A program made the translations under genes and the position numbers. A stretch of 52,564 nucleotides of DNA from Corallochytrium limacisporum (Eukaryota; Opisthokonta): NCBI GenBank assembly GCA_002811645.1, contig PDIP01000050.1, positions 1 to 52,564 on the forward strand. Direction: 5' to 3'. Positions 10,816-19,022 of the stretch are shown here, piece after piece. The notes under the pieces were generated by a model. The model searched no databases and had not been told where the DNA came from. It saw only the letters and a program-made list of their open reading frames with translations. Position 1 is the first letter of the stretch; each line of letters starts with the position of its first letter.

Positions 10816-12996
10816 ATGGCACAAGCCAACATACAGATATCCGTGCCGCCGGCGCACAACCATCTGGCCCCACAACATAGTAATGTCTTCGTGTGCAGAG
10901 CAACAGTCGGGCTATGGGAATTTTATAAGTCCTGTAATCCACAGATACATTACGGAGGAAGTGCAAAGCTTCGCAAGTATCTAACCCAGCCAGGGAAACC
11001 GGCAAATGACAATCAGTACGACAACGAAGAAGCAAACCTAATTGTCAGTGTTAACGACTGCCTCACACCGGATGGAACTAGTTTTCCAAAATACAGAGTG
11101 GCTGCATTGCTGGGACAAGGTACCTTTGGGCAAGTGGTACGGTGTAGAGTTCAAGACCGGGAAGACGAAGCTCATCAACCAAAGGATGTTGCAGTGAAGG
11201 TTATCAAGAACAAACCGGCGTATTACAACCAATCCCTTACAGAGGTCAAGATTCTTCAGGAACTGTCGCAGATATATGATCCGGAAAATCAACATCACCT
11301 TGTGCGACTGCTGAACCATTTTATTCACAGAGAACACTTGTGCTTAGTGTTTGAATTGCTGGACATGAATTTGTTTGAGCTGTTGAAGCAGAATGATTTC
11401 AAAGGGGTTAGTGTAAATTTGATCAAATACTTCATGACTCAAATGCTTGATGCGCTAATAGTCATGAAGAAAGCAGGCATAATCCACTGTGATCTGAAGC
11501 CAGAAAATGTGCTGCTGACTGGTCTGGGGAGCCCTTCTATCAAGGTGGTCGATTTCGGATCAGCTTGCTATGAAGGCCATACCGTTTACTCATACATTCA
11601 GTCACGTTTCTATCGTTCACCAGAGGTTATCATCGGCGTACCCTACTCCAGTGCGATTGATATCTGGAGTCTCGGTTGCATTGCAGCAGAACTATACTTA
11701 GGATTGCCAATCTTCCCCGGGTCATCGGAATATGATCAGCTGTACAGAATCCTTGAGGTTACAGGTCCCCTGCCCGATCATATGTTATCACAAGGAATGC
11801 AAACACCTAAGTATTACCATATTTCGCAGGGATACAGCTGCCCAGTATATACCCTGAAGAGTGCAGACGAGTACTACCAGGAATCACGCGAACAGCAGCG
11901 GGTCTGGAAACGGTACTTTGAGATTCATCAGCTTTGGGACATTGAGAGTCCGAAGATCCGACCCTATGAAAACGAGGAAGATATCGACAAGCAAGTCGAG
12001 GATCGTCAAGTGTTTGCAGATTTTCTGTCCCAAATGCTAGTTTTGGACTCCCACCAGCGCTGGACGCCGAATCAGCTCATTGGCCATCCGTTCATCACGG
12101 GCCAATCAATGGCACCGCGGCAGCAGCAACAGCAAGAGACACACACAACCGCCATGGACACTTCAATGAATGCACAGCAACAGCCTCATCAACAGCTACC
12201 CGTGCAGTATCCCAACACTGCATACCACCAGCATCAGAACCCACAGCAACCCCAGCATGCAACATACCACACGGACCAGCCGCCGCCACAGCAGCAGCAG
12301 CATGCCGGTTATGCCATACAGGCAGGCCACGGGCACCACCAGGAACCAGGCTACGCGTATGGGTCTCAACCGCATGGATACACAAATTTACATGCTGTGG
12401 CTGGCAATGGGCAACCACAGCCACAACAGCAACCACAGCAACAGCAACCGCCGCAACAAATGGAGTACTATCCGCCGCAAGCACAGACCCAAACCGCACC
12501 TCCAGCTACGCACACAGCCGCGCCGCCGAACATTTCGTTTGTCCCCATGCCTCCACAACATTGGTACCCAGCACAATACGAGAACGGTAAGTCTGGTGAA
12601 TTCCACCAGCAACAGACTGTGAACTACCCGTACGAGCGGCCACCACCTCCCATGCATGTGCCTCAGGATTCATCTCAACCGCAGCAACAGCAACATGTCC
12701 CAAGGCATCCAGAGGATTACTACCAACCATCATATTCCACTGCGCCGCAAAATCAGTACAGCCAAGCCGTGTTTGGCCCAGGACAGATTGCACCACCGTC
12801 GCAGCAGCACGTCATGCAAATGAACACAGGTGCGCCAATGCACCCTGACTACACAGCACAACAGCATGTTCAGCAGCAGTCGCAGCCGCAGCCACAGCCA
12901 CAGTCGCAGTCGCAGCCACAGCCGCAGCCACAGTCGCGGCAAGCATCGCAGCAGCCTCCTCCTCCGCAGCAGTACATGGCACCCACATATCAATGA
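10816..12996 (+). CDS. YAK1: DYRK-family protein kinase, Yak1-like, with Gln-rich tail
   Basis: A 726-residue dual-specificity kinase. A DYRK-homology box precedes the kinase domain (YDNEEANLIV, about 68-77). The kinase domain spans about 93-427: Gly loop GQGTFG, ATP-binding Lys128, catalytic HCDLKPEN with Asp226, DFG at 246-248, and the activation-loop YSYIQSRFYRSPE. In that loop the second Tyr (Tyr260) is the expected autophosphorylated residue of the DYRK YxY motif. The SRFYRSPEV and DIWSLGCIAAEL segments fit Yak1 better than Dyrk1 or HIPK. Residues 431-726 are low-complexity, rich in Gln, Pro and His, with many CAG/CAA codons, resembling prion-like tails of fungal Yak1 proteins. In yeast Yak1 acts against growth downstream of PKA/TOR; that role here is inference. 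The ATG at 10816 opens the frame; the first 45 residues match no conserved block, so a small 5' intron cannot be excluded. Confidence 0.9.
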   Translation: MAQANIQISVPPAHNHLAPQHSNVFVCRATVGLWEFYKSCNPQIHYGGSAKLRKYLTQPGKPANDNQYDNEEANLIVSVNDCLTPDGTSFPKYRVAALLGQGTFGQVVRCRVQDREDEAHQPKDVAVKVIKNKPAYYNQSLTEVKILQELSQIYDPENQHHLVRLLNHFIHREHLCLVFELLDMNLFELLKQNDFKGVSVNLIKYFMTQMLDALIVMKKAGIIHCDLKPENVLLTGLGSPSIKVVDFGSACYEGHTVYSYIQSRFYRSPEVIIGVPYSSAIDIWSLGCIAAELYLGLPIFPGSSEYDQLYRILEVTGPLPDHMLSQGMQTPKYYHISQGYSCPVYTLKSADEYYQESREQQRVWKRYFEIHQLWDIESPKIRPYENEEDIDKQVEDRQVFADFLSQMLVLDSHQRWTPNQLIGHPFITGQSMAPRQQQQQETHTTAMDTSMNAQQQPHQQLPVQYPNTAYHQHQNPQQPQHATYHTDQPPPQQQQHAGYAIQAGHGHHQEPGYAYGSQPHGYTNLHAVAGNGQPQPQQQPQQQQPPQQMEYYPPQAQTQTAPPATHTAAPPNISFVPMPPQHWYPAQYENGKSGEFHQQQTVNYPYERPPPPMHVPQDSSQPQQQQHVPRHPEDYYQPSYSTAPQNQYSQAVFGPGQIAPPSQQHVMQMNTGAPMHPDYTAQQHVQQQSQPQPQPQSQSQPQPQPQSRQASQQPPPPQQYMAPTYQ
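12871..12938 (+). repeat. In-frame trinucleotide-rich tandem repeat (SQPQPQPQSQ type)
   Basis: Near the end of the Yak1 gene CAG/CCG/CCA/TCG codons encode two adjacent copies of a Ser-Gln-Pro-Gln decamer within a longer poly-Gln/Pro stretch. This kind of coding microsatellite usually varies in length between strains. Confidence 0.7.
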
Positions 12997-13059
12997 TCGC
13001 ATGACACACATGAGATAATGTTTCATACTAATGACGTGTACCATATCAATCACATCATA

Positions 13060-13065
13060 AATAAA
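13060..13065 (+). terminator. Candidate AATAAA polyadenylation signal for Yak1
   Basis: A canonical AATAAA lies 64 bp after the Yak1 stop codon, inside the 208-bp gap to the convergent eEF1B-gamma gene. Confidence 0.5.
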
Positions 13066-13204
13066 CTACGGCGAGCAGTATTATAAAGTGCGCACAAGCC
13101 CTTTATTTGAGCCAAACAACTAGGACGGCCTCTACGTGTTTGCTTTTTGCAATTTCAACAAAGAGAGGCGACGACGTCATTGAAAGGGCGGGATTTCGAT
13201 GCCT

Positions 13205-14764
13205 TTACTTGTAGATCTTGCCCTGGTTGAAGGCAGGCAGGGTGGAGGGGAAGTTCTCCCATTTCAGGAACGCATTGACGTACTCCTTCGCGGCCTGATC
13301 ATCAGGGTTTAGCTTGGTAAATTCGTAAGACTCGTAGTCGACCTGCCAGTCAGGAGAAAGAGGGAAGGGCAGCTCCTGACCACGGACAACCCAGATTCCG
13401 TGAATCTCGTTTTTGTTGTTTTCACCGAACACACACACGGATCCGAAAGCATACTTGCGCATGGAATCCAGGCGCTGGAACATACCAGTGATCAGGTTAC
13501 AGCTCATGAAGACCAGGGCCAATTCTTCGTTGTACTTGTAGTCGGCCTTCCAAATGGCGTAGCCCTCCTTGTCAAAGTTTTCCCAGAACCAGGCAATCGA
13601 CTTGTCTTCATCCTCGTTGGAATAAACGCGCTTGAACTCCTCAATGTTAAAGGTGGACTTAGGCAGATGACCAAACACGTCCTTTTTCTTCGGCTTCTCC
13701 TCGGCTGCGGGGGCGGCTGCGGCAGCGGGCTTGTCCGCCTTGGGCTTGGTAACCTCTTTCTTCTTGGGCTGGTAGGTGGCCATCTTGCTAGCCAGAGTGA
13801 CCTCGCCGAGGACAGATTTGAACTCGGGTTGGTTGCGGCAGGTGGTGAACCAGCGATTGGTGTGCTTGTAGGCAGCCCGGAACTCAGGGTCGAGGAGATT
13901 CTTGTAGAGAACGTCGAGGTGACAGACGATGGCAATATCGGCGATTGAGATGCGCTCACCAATCAGGTAGGTACGGGAACGGAGGTGGGAGTTCAGGACA
14001 GATAGGGCCTTCTTGATGTCCTCCTTGGCTTTGGTCTCGGCACCCTTGTTGTAAGGCGTATTGCCTTCGATAGGGAACCACCAGACATCGGCAGCGGGGC
14101 GCACTACAGTCGTCTCGAAGGACAGCCATTGCTGGATCAGGGCACGCTCAAGATCAGTAGATCCGGTCAAGGCAGGCGCACCAGCTATGTTTTGTGAAGT
14201 TAGTATGAAGAAAAAAGACTGACGTTAGTGGTCACAAATTCATGAGCGAGAGAAAATAATGGCAATAAGAGCGGTCAGACAATGACTTTGGTGATCAAGG
14301 TGGGAAAAATGACTTCGAGAGAGCATGCGACATTGATGAATGACGGTGTCAGATGTATCCGTATCAACTGCTTGTATCGACGCGATATTTAAAGTTACCG
14401 GTGCGCCTTCTGCCAGGGATAAATGTCATCAGTTAACCGAAGGAATCAAAGTCAACGATGCCGCAGTGCGCCCCAAACTTTCCGCAATTGTTCATTCAAT
14501 TGTTTTCCCGATCACCATTGTTGATCACAGCCGCACGAAATACTTACCGTAGCTTAGCAGAGCGTCGGACTCAAAGATGTTCTGGCCCTCAGCTGTCATG
14601 ACAGGGACCTTACCAAGTGGAAATTTCTCAAGGAAATTAGCGGTGGTGTTGTCCTTACCCAAAACAATGGACTCCTCAACCTTGAGGTCTTTGCCAGTGT
14701 ACTTGGCAGCCACTTGCACCTTAGGGAGGCAGCGGCAGTTCTTAATGGTCTTGATCTCAGCCAT
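13205..14764 (-). CDS. EEF1G: Translation elongation factor eEF1B gamma (two exons)
   Basis: Two exons join in frame: 14764-14548 and 14184-13205, giving 398 residues. Exon 1 encodes the thioredoxin-like GST N-domain, with VPVMTAEGQNIFESDALLSY matching the GST substrate-binding Ser/Asp region. Exon 2 begins with a codon split across the junction (G/CT, Ala) and continues with the helical GST C-domain. A Lys/Ala-rich linker follows, then the conserved EF1G C-terminal domain (from about KKKDVFGHLPKSTFNIEEFK to the end), including SIAWFWENFD and the GIWVVRGQELPFPLSPDW block. The protein is the structural gamma subunit of the eEF1B nucleotide-exchange complex in the cytoplasm. The exon-2 frame alone would start at a TTG, so the spliced model is needed. 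It converges with Yak1 (208 bp) and is followed upstream by an 0.8-kb promoter region. Confidence 0.95.
14185..14547 (-). other. Spliceosomal intron of eEF1B gamma
   Basis: A 363-nt intron. On the minus strand the donor is GTAAGT (14547-14542) and the acceptor ACATAG ends at 14185. A perfect TACTAAC branch-site heptamer sits at 14205-14199, about 15 nt before the acceptor. Removing it restores a continuous GST reading frame across the split Ala codon. This is the only intron in the window that can be defined on both sides. Confidence 0.93.
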
Positions 14765-15591
14765 GTTTGCTGTTTAAGTGAAAAGTTTTGCGATATGCAA
14801 CTATAGTGGAGAAAAACTGGATCGTAAGCTTCTGAAAAGTCAATTTGAGATCCTGAATAGCTGGCTTTCTACAGTGGGCCTGCCGTATCCCACAGCCAAT
14901 AGAGTGTCGAACAAAGAATGCTAACTTCTGTTACCGAATCTCCCGGTGAATCCACCGTTTCGCTCATGCTACTGTGCTATTCTTTTACTTTTTCCCGCAT
15001 GGAAAAAAATGAAAGGTAACATTCACTTCCCTTGCAAGTCTCCAGCTCACTCTTAGATCATGCAAAGTGTGTTGGGTGGTCTCTGGGTCTCTTGACAGTT
15101 TGGCTTGTCAACCTACTAAGCGTCAGCAACTGAACTTATGGAGCTGTTGTTAACAACGGAGGGCCTTGGTGAGAGTTTGGAGAGTGGGGATGTCCCGCTC
15201 TCTAGACTTGGCCAGTTGGAGAGGAAGGTAGAGTGTGACCCACGAGGTTGTGACGGAGGGGGGCAGTTTAGTCGATTGTGGGGGGAGGAGCGCAGTTCTA
15301 ACTGCCAGGTGAAATGTCCCCCACTCACAGAAACTCCAGGTGGGTGGGTTACCATTATTTTGAGACCTTGTTCTCTTCCACTGCTATGTTCAGCACTACT
15401 AGGACATTAAGGGATGTTACATGTTGAGTTATGCAGCGTAAAAAGTATTGCAAGAGCCATTCTTACCACTAAGAGCGGATTCTCGTGCTCGTGTAGGTCA
15501 ACGTTGGGTCCATTGGGCAATTAGTACAATGGAGCTATTCTTTATATGTACTATGTGTTTGATTTTCCTATCAATGAGTAGAGGTAGGTTT
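14765..15591. other. Intergenic: eEF1B gamma promoter and NOP16 3' flank
   Basis: No gene is seen. Around 15190-15340 there are several C- or G-rich blocks (for example GGAGGGGGGCAG and GTGGGGGGAGGAGCG) of the kind found in other promoter regions of the window. A 90-codon plus frame there has no domain. Confidence 0.55.
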
Positions 15592-16212
15592 TCAGCCTGA
15601 ATGCTCATCTTCTGTGTCTTCCTGTATACCGTGTTTCTGCTTGACGAAGGTGTTGGCCTTGATCATCTCCACTTCCTTTTCGAATTTCTCAACTTTCTTC
15701 TTGATTTGATTCGGCGTCAACTGGTTGTAGTTCAGCTTAATATCTCGGGATGCTTTAGAAAAATTCTTGCCATATTTTTTTACTACAGCCTCGGCGAACC
15801 TAAAGTCACCCTCGCTCATATGGTAGTACCAAACACGGTCGGAATCTTCCTTTGCTCTCCGTTCCAGTTCTTCCACAATTTCTGACTGTACTGTTACACC
15901 TTTTGATAGTTTACTCTTGTCGTTTACAATGTGAACTTCACCATCCTCACCGAGAGTTCCCACTGCGTCCTCCTGCGGTACGCTGAGGACCTGCTGGGCA
16001 CCACCCTTGCGGAGGAAGGAATCATTGGGATTTGCTGCCAGTCCCATGGCACGGAAGTTCTCTCGAATGGATTTCTTGCGATCCCACGCTTTGGCAATGG
16101 TAGGGTCCGCAACTGTGACCTTCTTTAGTTTGCGAGTCTGTGTGTGCTTCCGCTTGCTCGTAGTCTTGGGGGTCGCGGCCCGCCGTGAGGCACGTCTCCG
16201 AATGTTCGCCAT
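15592..16212 (-). CDS. NOP16: Ribosome biogenesis protein Nop16
   Basis: A 206-residue basic nucleolar protein. The N-terminus is Arg/Lys-rich (MANIRRRASRRAATPKTTSK). The family landmarks follow: VADPTIAKAWDRKKSIRENF with the conserved AWD-K-x(2)-R-x-N-[FY] core and GLAANPND, then the C-terminal block with MSEGDFRFAEAVVKKYGKNF and SRDIKLNYNQLTPNQIKKKV, equivalent to the conserved M-x-RDIKLN-xx-Q-x-T-xxQ-x(2)-K motif. In yeast Nop16 belongs to pre-60S particles. Length (about 180-230 in other species) and architecture agree. The ATG at 16212 is the first in frame. The upstream 0.57 kb carries the C/G-rich inverted element at 16449-16493. Confidence 0.92.
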   Translation of the reverse strand: MANIRRRASRRAATPKTTSKRKHTQTRKLKKVTVADPTIAKAWDRKKSIRENFRAMGLAANPNDSFLRKGGAQQVLSVPQEDAVGTLGEDGEVHIVNDKSKLSKGVTVQSEIVEELERRAKEDSDRVWYYHMSEGDFRFAEAVVKKYGKNFSKASRDIKLNYNQLTPNQIKKKVEKFEKEVEMIKANTFVKQKHGIQEDTEDEHSG

Positions 16213-16780
16213 AGCTTAGTTGTTTAAACTGAAGACAAACCACCTAAGGAGCAACAGGCATTGTTTCGCGTACGCGACTAAGTTTGAATAACTTCATATT
16301 ATATATTCGATCAGATTCGAAATACCATGTGATCTCTACGGAATGGACAGAACTAAAGTCATTGATAATGAGCCGTTCACTTGTTAAATCCGCTCAAACC
16401 CGGCACCCTCCCTAGACCGCTGGGGACACGAGGTGTCACCAGCTCGGACCCCTCCCCTTTCCCCTCCCGGAAAAGGTGAGGAGGGGCAGGGCGTTTGGTT
16501 TCGAGGGGATCATGAAACAAGTGCAGGAGTAGAGCAGAAGACCATGACCATGTCTACAGAGCTCCACTTTCACTCATTGCTTTGTTCTCTACACCACTGG
16601 GTTCAAACAGTGTGTGCCAGCGGACATACTGCTACCATCGCTGGCACTATGCCGCGCCTGATCTAACGAGATTTCTTAGCCGTCCGCAGCGAATGCTGTA
16701 GCCTGTACTCATATCTGGCTCTAAGTGCAACCGAACGTCTGTCTATTAGTAGTAGTCTAATGGAACTGCCATTGATGTGG
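16213..16780. other. Intergenic: NOP16 promoter and OCIAD 3' flank
   Basis: No gene. It contains a C-rich then G-rich element at 16449-16493 (CCCCTCCCCTTTCCCCTCCC followed by GG-A4-GGTGAGGAGGGGCAGGGCG) that can partly fold on itself and resembles the element at 42099-42148. Confidence 0.55.
16449..16493. promoter_or_regulatory. C-tract / G-tract inverted element upstream of NOP16
   Basis: Four C-runs are followed by a G-run arm, separated by GGAAAA. The arms are partly complementary, and the four C-runs could also form an i-motif with a G-quadruplex on the other strand. It lies 237-281 bp upstream of the NOP16 ATG. Regulatory function is inference. Confidence 0.4.
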
Positions 16781-17671
16781 CTAGGGCGGCGGTGGCGTTG
16801 CTTGCTGCGGCTGATTCGGTTGCGGGTACGGTTTTGGTCCCATGGGATACTGTGACACTCCGTAGGCGTCCCGATGCCGCCTTCGCAATTCCTGGAAGGT
16901 CATTCGCGACTGTCGCTGAGTATGCTCATTGTCATCGTCATGGTCCCCTAGGTTGTCAGCATAATACTCTGTCTCTTGGTCCTGGTAACCGATACTGTTG
17001 TCGTCTTCAGAGCCTCCCTGGTCGCTAGACACCTGATGGAGGTCTTGGTTCCGTCTGCTGCCCGGGGGCCCCTTCCACGTCGACTGCGATCTCGACCAGA
17101 CGGTCTCAGTGGGTTGCCTGTCTCCCCATGCCTTGGGCTCTGCGGAGTGGTCCTCTTGTTGTTGGCGACTTATGTCCATCAAGTCATCAAAAGCAGTATC
17201 ACTCTGTCTATTTTCTGTCCTGTGGTGGTGATCTATTGACTGATAGCTACTGTCCCTTGTATCCTCTTCCATGGAGAAACCAATGTCCTCTACCTTTTGC
17301 ATGTTGCCGCCTACAGTGGTCGTCTGGGGCTGAGCGGAAGGTAACTTCAGGCCTTGAATTTCCAGGTGCTTACGCACATGCTCTGCCAAGGGACTATTCT
17401 CCAGTTCCAGCACCCTCGACACAGCCGTGGGCCCGTAGCTCACGATGCCTACGTAGAACCCGAGCATGTATGATGTACCAATGGCAAAACCTTTCAGGCG
17501 GTTGTTGGTCCTGAATTTTGTCGACTGCACAACGCGCCAGGTTAGGAGCATGGATCCCAGGCTCCATACCATACCTCGTACCGCAGCTTGACGACTGCAG
17601 CTTTTCAATACTTCCTTCTCTTCCGGCGTTGGGTTATACCCTCGCCCCATGGCCTTACCAATAATATCCAT
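16781..17671 (-). CDS. OCIAD1: OCIA-domain protein, OCIAD1/Asrij-like
   Basis: A 296-residue protein. Residues 10-100 match the OCIA domain: a TPEEKEVLKSCSRQAA start corresponding to the animal TEEERRVxxEC block, a first hydrophobic helix (VRGMVWSLGSMLLTW), a second (GFAIGTSYMLGFYVGIVSYG), and the domain-ending ENSPLAEHVR (91-100), the hallmark ENSPL motif. The long polar middle is disordered. Near the C-terminus, MTFQELRRRHRDAYGVS (from 257) matches the separate conserved OCIAD1 tail motif (TYEELRxxNRESYEVS in human, from memory). In animals OCIAD1/2 are mitochondrial inner-membrane or endosomal proteins affecting respiratory complex assembly and signalling; the role here is unknown. The tail ends Pro/Gln-rich. 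Agreement at both ends makes orthology likely. Confidence 0.85.
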   Translation of the reverse strand: MDIIGKAMGRGYNPTPEEKEVLKSCSRQAAVRGMVWSLGSMLLTWRVVQSTKFRTNNRLKGFAIGTSYMLGFYVGIVSYGPTAVSRVLELENSPLAEHVRKHLEIQGLKLPSAQPQTTTVGGNMQKVEDIGFSMEEDTRDSSYQSIDHHHRTENRQSDTAFDDLMDISRQQQEDHSAEPKAWGDRQPTETVWSRSQSTWKGPPGSRRNQDLHQVSSDQGGSEDDNSIGYQDQETEYYADNLGDHDDDNEHTQRQSRMTFQELRRRHRDAYGVSQYPMGPKPYPQPNQPQQATPPPP

Positions 17672-18203
17672 CGTTGCCTTTTGTATAGGTGCTCCGAGAA
17701 AGCTGTTGTGTGCAGAGAGATCCAGTACTGTTCACATTTGAAGCTCTCCATTGTTCACCGACGCCTTTTTTCTCAGCTATGGCTCCTTCTGATACCTTCG
17801 CGAGTTGACTTCGACTGAAAACAGAGATGGTGCCATCCGCCAACAAGCCAGCAGTCGGTGTACGACAGTGCCGATGACGAGCGGGTTCTCTTGTTCCCCA
17901 TTCTTTAGGCAGAGGTGACATGCAGGAACGGAACGTTCTCAGCAACAAAACGGGACAGAATATGTCAGTGTCCTCAAACGTCAAAACTCTCTATGTGCAG
18001 TTGGGGGCGGGACGGAGAGGGAGAGCACCCATTCTCTGCGTGCGGCCACTGAAACAAAATTCCTATCACGAGTGACGATGTCACTTGTGGTTGCAGGTGT
18101 TCCTAAGATCAAGCAGGAAAACTAGGGTATTTCACTGGATCGAAATGGTTTTTGTGATTCCATAATGACACATCAATCCGTAGTGGTGTCTTAGACGTCT
18201 ACA
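17672..18203. other. Divergent promoter region, OCIAD / LRRC57
   Basis: This 0.53-kb interval is shared by the OCIAD start (minus) and the LRRC57 start (plus). No gene or strong repeat was seen. Confidence 0.5.
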
Positions 18204-18935
18204 ATGGGGAATCAACAAACAAAGCCGGACCAACTGTCCAACTCGGCGAAGACTGGGGTCCTGACAATATCGGGAAAGAAGCTAAAGTCAGTCAAGACGG
18301 AACTGGTGGCACAAATTAAGGACAATCTGCGAGTATTAGACGTTTCAAATAATGCTTTAGAGTCTATTGAGCGCTTGATGCTATGCACAAAACTGCAGAG
18401 GTTAGATGCAGGTTACAACAAGATTGTCAGCATCCCGCAGAACATCGGCAGTCTCTCATCGTTGACAAAGTTGGTGTTGGATTCAAATCAGATCTCTGTG
18501 ATCCCTTCGGAATTGGGGAAATTGAGTAAGCTCAAGCATTTATCACTGAAAGCAAATCGCATTGAGACACTGCCAACAGAACTGGGGGAGTTGAAAGAGC
18601 TGGAGTTTTTGGGACTCAAGCAGAACCGACTGACCTCCGTGCCGGACTCTCTGGCGGGCCTGGACTTCCTGTTAGAATTGGATCTCAGTTTGAACCAGAT
18701 GTCGCACATCAACTCTAGCCTGGCTCAATGTAGTCGACTGAAAGTGTTGCGTATGGACGGGAACAAACTAACACACACACCCGATTCAATACCTGATCTA
18801 ATCCTCGCTCGGTCCAAAATTTCCACTCTCGGGATCGATGGTAACAGTGGTATTGACCATAAGGCGCTACGCAACCGGGATGCCCATGACGTATATTTGC
18901 AAAGGTTTACGAAGGCACAGAATAAGGCACTGTAG
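18204..18935 (+). CDS. LRRC57: Leucine-rich repeat protein, LRRC57-like
   Basis: A 243-residue protein beginning MGNQQTKPDQ, a good N-myristoylation sequence (Gly2 after Met removal), as in animal LRRC57 (MGNS). About six to seven leucine-rich repeats of roughly 23 residues (LxxLxLxxNxIxxIPxxLGxL) span about 42-200. The N-terminal block SAKTGVLTISGKKLKSV and the C-terminal segment ISTLGIDGNSGIDHKALRN-x-DAHDVYLQRFTKAQ correspond to conserved LRRC57 ends (human: QKTGVF... and YDKYMERFTATKKK, from memory). Length (human 239) agrees. The molecular function of LRRC57 is poorly known; it is probably a membrane-associated scaffold. It ends only 82 bp from the convergent HEATR3-like gene. Confidence 0.88.
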   Translation: MGNQQTKPDQLSNSAKTGVLTISGKKLKSVKTELVAQIKDNLRVLDVSNNALESIERLMLCTKLQRLDAGYNKIVSIPQNIGSLSSLTKLVLDSNQISVIPSELGKLSKLKHLSLKANRIETLPTELGELKELEFLGLKQNRLTSVPDSLAGLDFLLELDLSLNQMSHINSSLAQCSRLKVLRMDGNKLTHTPDSIPDLILARSKISTLGIDGNSGIDHKALRNRDAHDVYLQRFTKAQNKAL

Positions 18936-19016
18936 AGATAAACCAGCAATCTAGCCGATACATGCTACGACTCAAGACAATTCTTCATTTACATAGTTTG
19001 TTCTTCGTATTTGCAT

Positions 19017-19022
19017 TTTATT
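19017..19022 (-). terminator. AATAAA overlapping the HEATR3-like stop codon
   Basis: On the minus strand the last sense codon and stop (CAA TAA A) themselves spell AATAAA. If used, the polyadenylation signal overlaps the stop codon, which suits the 82-bp gap to the convergent neighbour. Confidence 0.4.

Noticed and set aside
10048-10878. 276-codon minus-strand frame overlapping the Yak1 start
   Set aside because: The product is Cys/Ile/Arg-rich without any recognisable motif and overlaps a certain gene and its promoter; chance is more likely.
13400-13948. 182-codon plus-strand frame
   Set aside because: Antisense shadow of eEF1B gamma.
13205-14170. eEF1B gamma read as a 321-residue protein from TTG
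   Set aside because: The start is not an ATG and lacks the GST N-domain; exon 1 at 14548-14764 and a clear intron restore the full protein.
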